15,562 nt of DNA. Origin: JBOFDK01 sp051650305 (GTDB lineage: Bacteria; Bacillota; Clostridia; Lachnospirales; Cellulosilyticaceae). A program made the translations under genes and the position numbers. Below are positions 14,374 to 15,562 of the stretch, in pieces. Position 1 is the first letter of the stretch, and each line of letters opens with the position of its first letter. The notes below the pieces were generated by a model. That model was given only the letters and a program-made list of their open reading frames with translations. It was not told the DNA's origin and made no database searches. The DNA lies in NCBI GenBank assembly GCA_051650305.1, contig JBOFIT010000120.1, forward strand, positions 1 through 15,562, read 5' to 3'.

Positions 14374-14835
14374 TTGAATCAGACAGTAAAAGTAGTTAAT
14401 GAAATACTTGTAGAGTTGTTTAATGATATACTGACTATTGAAAAAGCTGCTTTACAATCAAGTCCATTTAATGACCTATCCATTACTGAGATGCATGTAG
14501 TAGAAGCTATTGGTCTAGGCTCTAGGACAATGACAGATGTGGCAGACCAAATAGGAGTAACGGTAGGGACTTTGACCACCTCAATCAATCGTCTTGTAAA
14601 TAAAGAGTACGTAACGAGAGATCGGTCGAAGGATGATAGACGATTTGTTGAAATAGCACTTACAAAAAAAGGAAAACTTGCATATAGAATACACGAAGCA
14701 TTTCATGAAGAGATGGTTAAGCATATGATTGATGAACTTTCAAATGAAGATTATAAAGTTCTTATCGACTCATTAACAAAACTTAATACCTTTTTTAAAG
14801 ATACGTATCACATAACAAAAAAACAGAAGGGGTGA
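14374..14835 (+). CDS. fabT: MarR-family transcriptional repressor, FabT type
   Basis: FabT-type regulators repress fatty-acid synthesis operons, and in streptococci they use acyl-ACP as co-repressor. From the TTG at 14374 this protein has 153 residues, close to the usual 145-150. The winged helix-turn-helix spans about residues 30-100: LSITEMHVVEAIG, the recognition helix region VTVGTLTTSINRL, and the wing DRSKDDRRFVEIALT with the conserved MarR DxRD-like pattern. Long helices at both ends would form the dimer. The gene is the first in its operon and is followed 5 bases later by fabH. A strong promoter overlapped by inverted repeats lies just upstream, which implies autoregulation. Assignment to FabT rather than another MarR rests mainly on the fabH neighbour and the operator-like sequence; repression by this protein is inferred. 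Confidence 0.85.
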   Translation: MNQTVKVVNEILVELFNDILTIEKAALQSSPFNDLSITEMHVVEAIGLGSRTMTDVADQIGVTVGTLTTSINRLVNKEYVTRDRSKDDRRFVEIALTKKGKLAYRIHEAFHEEMVKHMIDELSNEDYKVLIDSLTKLNTFFKDTYHITKKQKG

Positions 14836-14840
14836 TACAA

Positions 14841-15562
14841 GTGAATGGTGTAAAAATAAGTGGGCTTGGAAAAGCAGTGCCTAAGTACCATATGACAAAT
14901 GATAATTTAGCAGAGTTGGTAGAGACTTCAGATGAATGGATTAGAAGCAGGACAGGGATTGGTGCACGCTATATCTCTACTGGAGAGACAACCACTGAGT
15001 TAGCCATCGAAGCTGGAAAAGAAGCCTGTGAAAAAGCAGGGATCGAACCAACAGAGATTGATATGATCATTGTTGCAACGATTTCACCAGATAAAGTCAT
15101 GCCAAGTACAGCGTGTATGGTACAAGAAGCATTAGGGGCTACCCATGCTACGGCTTTTGATCTTGTAGCTGCATGTAGTGGCTTTTTATATGGTGCAAGA
15201 CTTGCGACTGATGCCATACAAGTAGGCTCAGCAAGCCATGTACTTGTTATAGGTGCAGAAGTATTGAGTAAGACTGTGGATTGGCAAGATAGAAGCACCT
15301 GTGTCTTATTTGGAGATGGAGCAGGAGCGGCTATTTTCTCAAAACATCACAAAAACAACATATTGTCTGTATATACTGAAAGCAATGGTGCAGGTGGAAA
15401 AGCCCTAACACTAGATGGAAGACCACTTCAAAATTGCTTTGTAAAAGAAGCAAAAGAAATGGGCAGTATGTACATGGATGGCAAAGAAGTCTATCGTTTT
15501 GCAACGACAGTTGTGCCACATAGCATTCAAAGAGCGCTAGAAGGCACAGCATATGGTGTACA
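14841..15562 (+). CDS. fabH: 3-oxoacyl-ACP synthase III (KASIII), truncated by the window end
   Basis: FabH condenses acetyl- or branched acyl-CoA with malonyl-ACP to start fatty-acid synthesis. The visible part is 240 codons of an expected 310-330, and the frame is open to the last base. DEWIRSRTGI (31-40) is the FabH signature, and DLVAACSGF places the nucleophile at Cys112, the same number as in E. coli FabH. FGDGAGAA follows. The catalytic His and Asn lie beyond the window. The GTG start at 14841 is chosen because AAGGGGTGA (14827-14835), which overlaps the fabT stop, lies just before it, and because the start gives a normal N-terminus (SGLGKAVP). The overlap suggests translational coupling to fabT. 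Other fatty-acid synthesis genes probably follow, which is inference. Confidence 0.95.
   Translation, partial: MNGVKISGLGKAVPKYHMTNDNLAELVETSDEWIRSRTGIGARYISTGETTTELAIEAGKEACEKAGIEPTEIDMIIVATISPDKVMPSTACMVQEALGATHATAFDLVAACSGFLYGARLATDAIQVGSASHVLVIGAEVLSKTVDWQDRSTCVLFGDGAGAAIFSKHHKNNILSVYTESNGAGGKALTLDGRPLQNCFVKEAKEMGSMYMDGKEVYRFATTVVPHSIQRALEGTAYGV

Noticed and set aside
14969..15552. Two minus-strand open frames over the right end
   Set aside because: They lie antisense to fabH, whose plus-strand frame is open to the window end and carries all expected FabH motifs.
1..15562. Mobile elements, defence systems, CRISPR arrays or an undescribed multi-gene system
   Set aside because: I saw no transposase, integrase, terminal inverted repeats, regularly spaced repeats or tRNA-flanked insertion. 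The gene content is mostly housekeeping and signalling.

Overview
The window looks like an ordinary chromosomal stretch of an AT-rich, low-G+C Firmicute. A clostridial lineage, perhaps Lachnospirales, fits best. The reasons are strong AGGAGG-type ribosome binding sites with frequent GTG and TTG starts, the clostridial form of MurG (HESDITPGLANK motif), a YfmM-type ABC-F protein, and a fabT-fabH fatty-acid operon head. The organism assignment is inference. I saw no phage, transposon, CRISPR, rRNA or tRNA sequence.

Layout: (1) 1-2192, plus strand: a possible gene tail, then a flavodoxin-like/SCP2 two-domain protein, an unrecognised helical protein and a HIT-family hydrolase. (2) A shared bidirectional hairpin, then asparagine synthetase AsnB on the minus strand (2240-4069). 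(3) A divergent intergenic region of about 250 bp, then a plus-strand cluster: malic enzyme, MurG and a soluble chemotaxis-type signalling protein (4321-7637). (4) CTP synthase PyrG (7759-9357), flanked by hairpins. (5) A membrane-bound GGDEF-EAL cyclic-di-GMP protein (9471-12155), which converges on an ABC-F ATPase on the minus strand (12226-13782); a hairpin separates them. (6) A small membrane protein (13882-14235, minus), divergent from fabT (14374-14835). fabH starts at 14841 and runs off the window end.

How the genes connect: AsnB, malic enzyme, MurG, PyrG and FabH are core functions in amino-acid, carbon, cell-wall, nucleotide and lipid metabolism. The chemotaxis-type protein and the GGDEF-EAL protein are signalling genes placed among them. 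The clearest regulatory logic is at the right end: a near-consensus promoter overlaps nested inverted repeats just upstream of a MarR/FabT-type repressor gene, whose stop codon overlaps the fabH ribosome binding site. This is the expected design of an autoregulated fatty-acid synthesis operon.

I found no clearly new multi-gene system. The items most worth a second look are the flavodoxin-SCP2 fusion, the unrecognised helical protein coupled to the HIT gene, the architecture of the fabT operator, and the 24-bp perfect terminator stem that contains the stop codons of two convergent genes.
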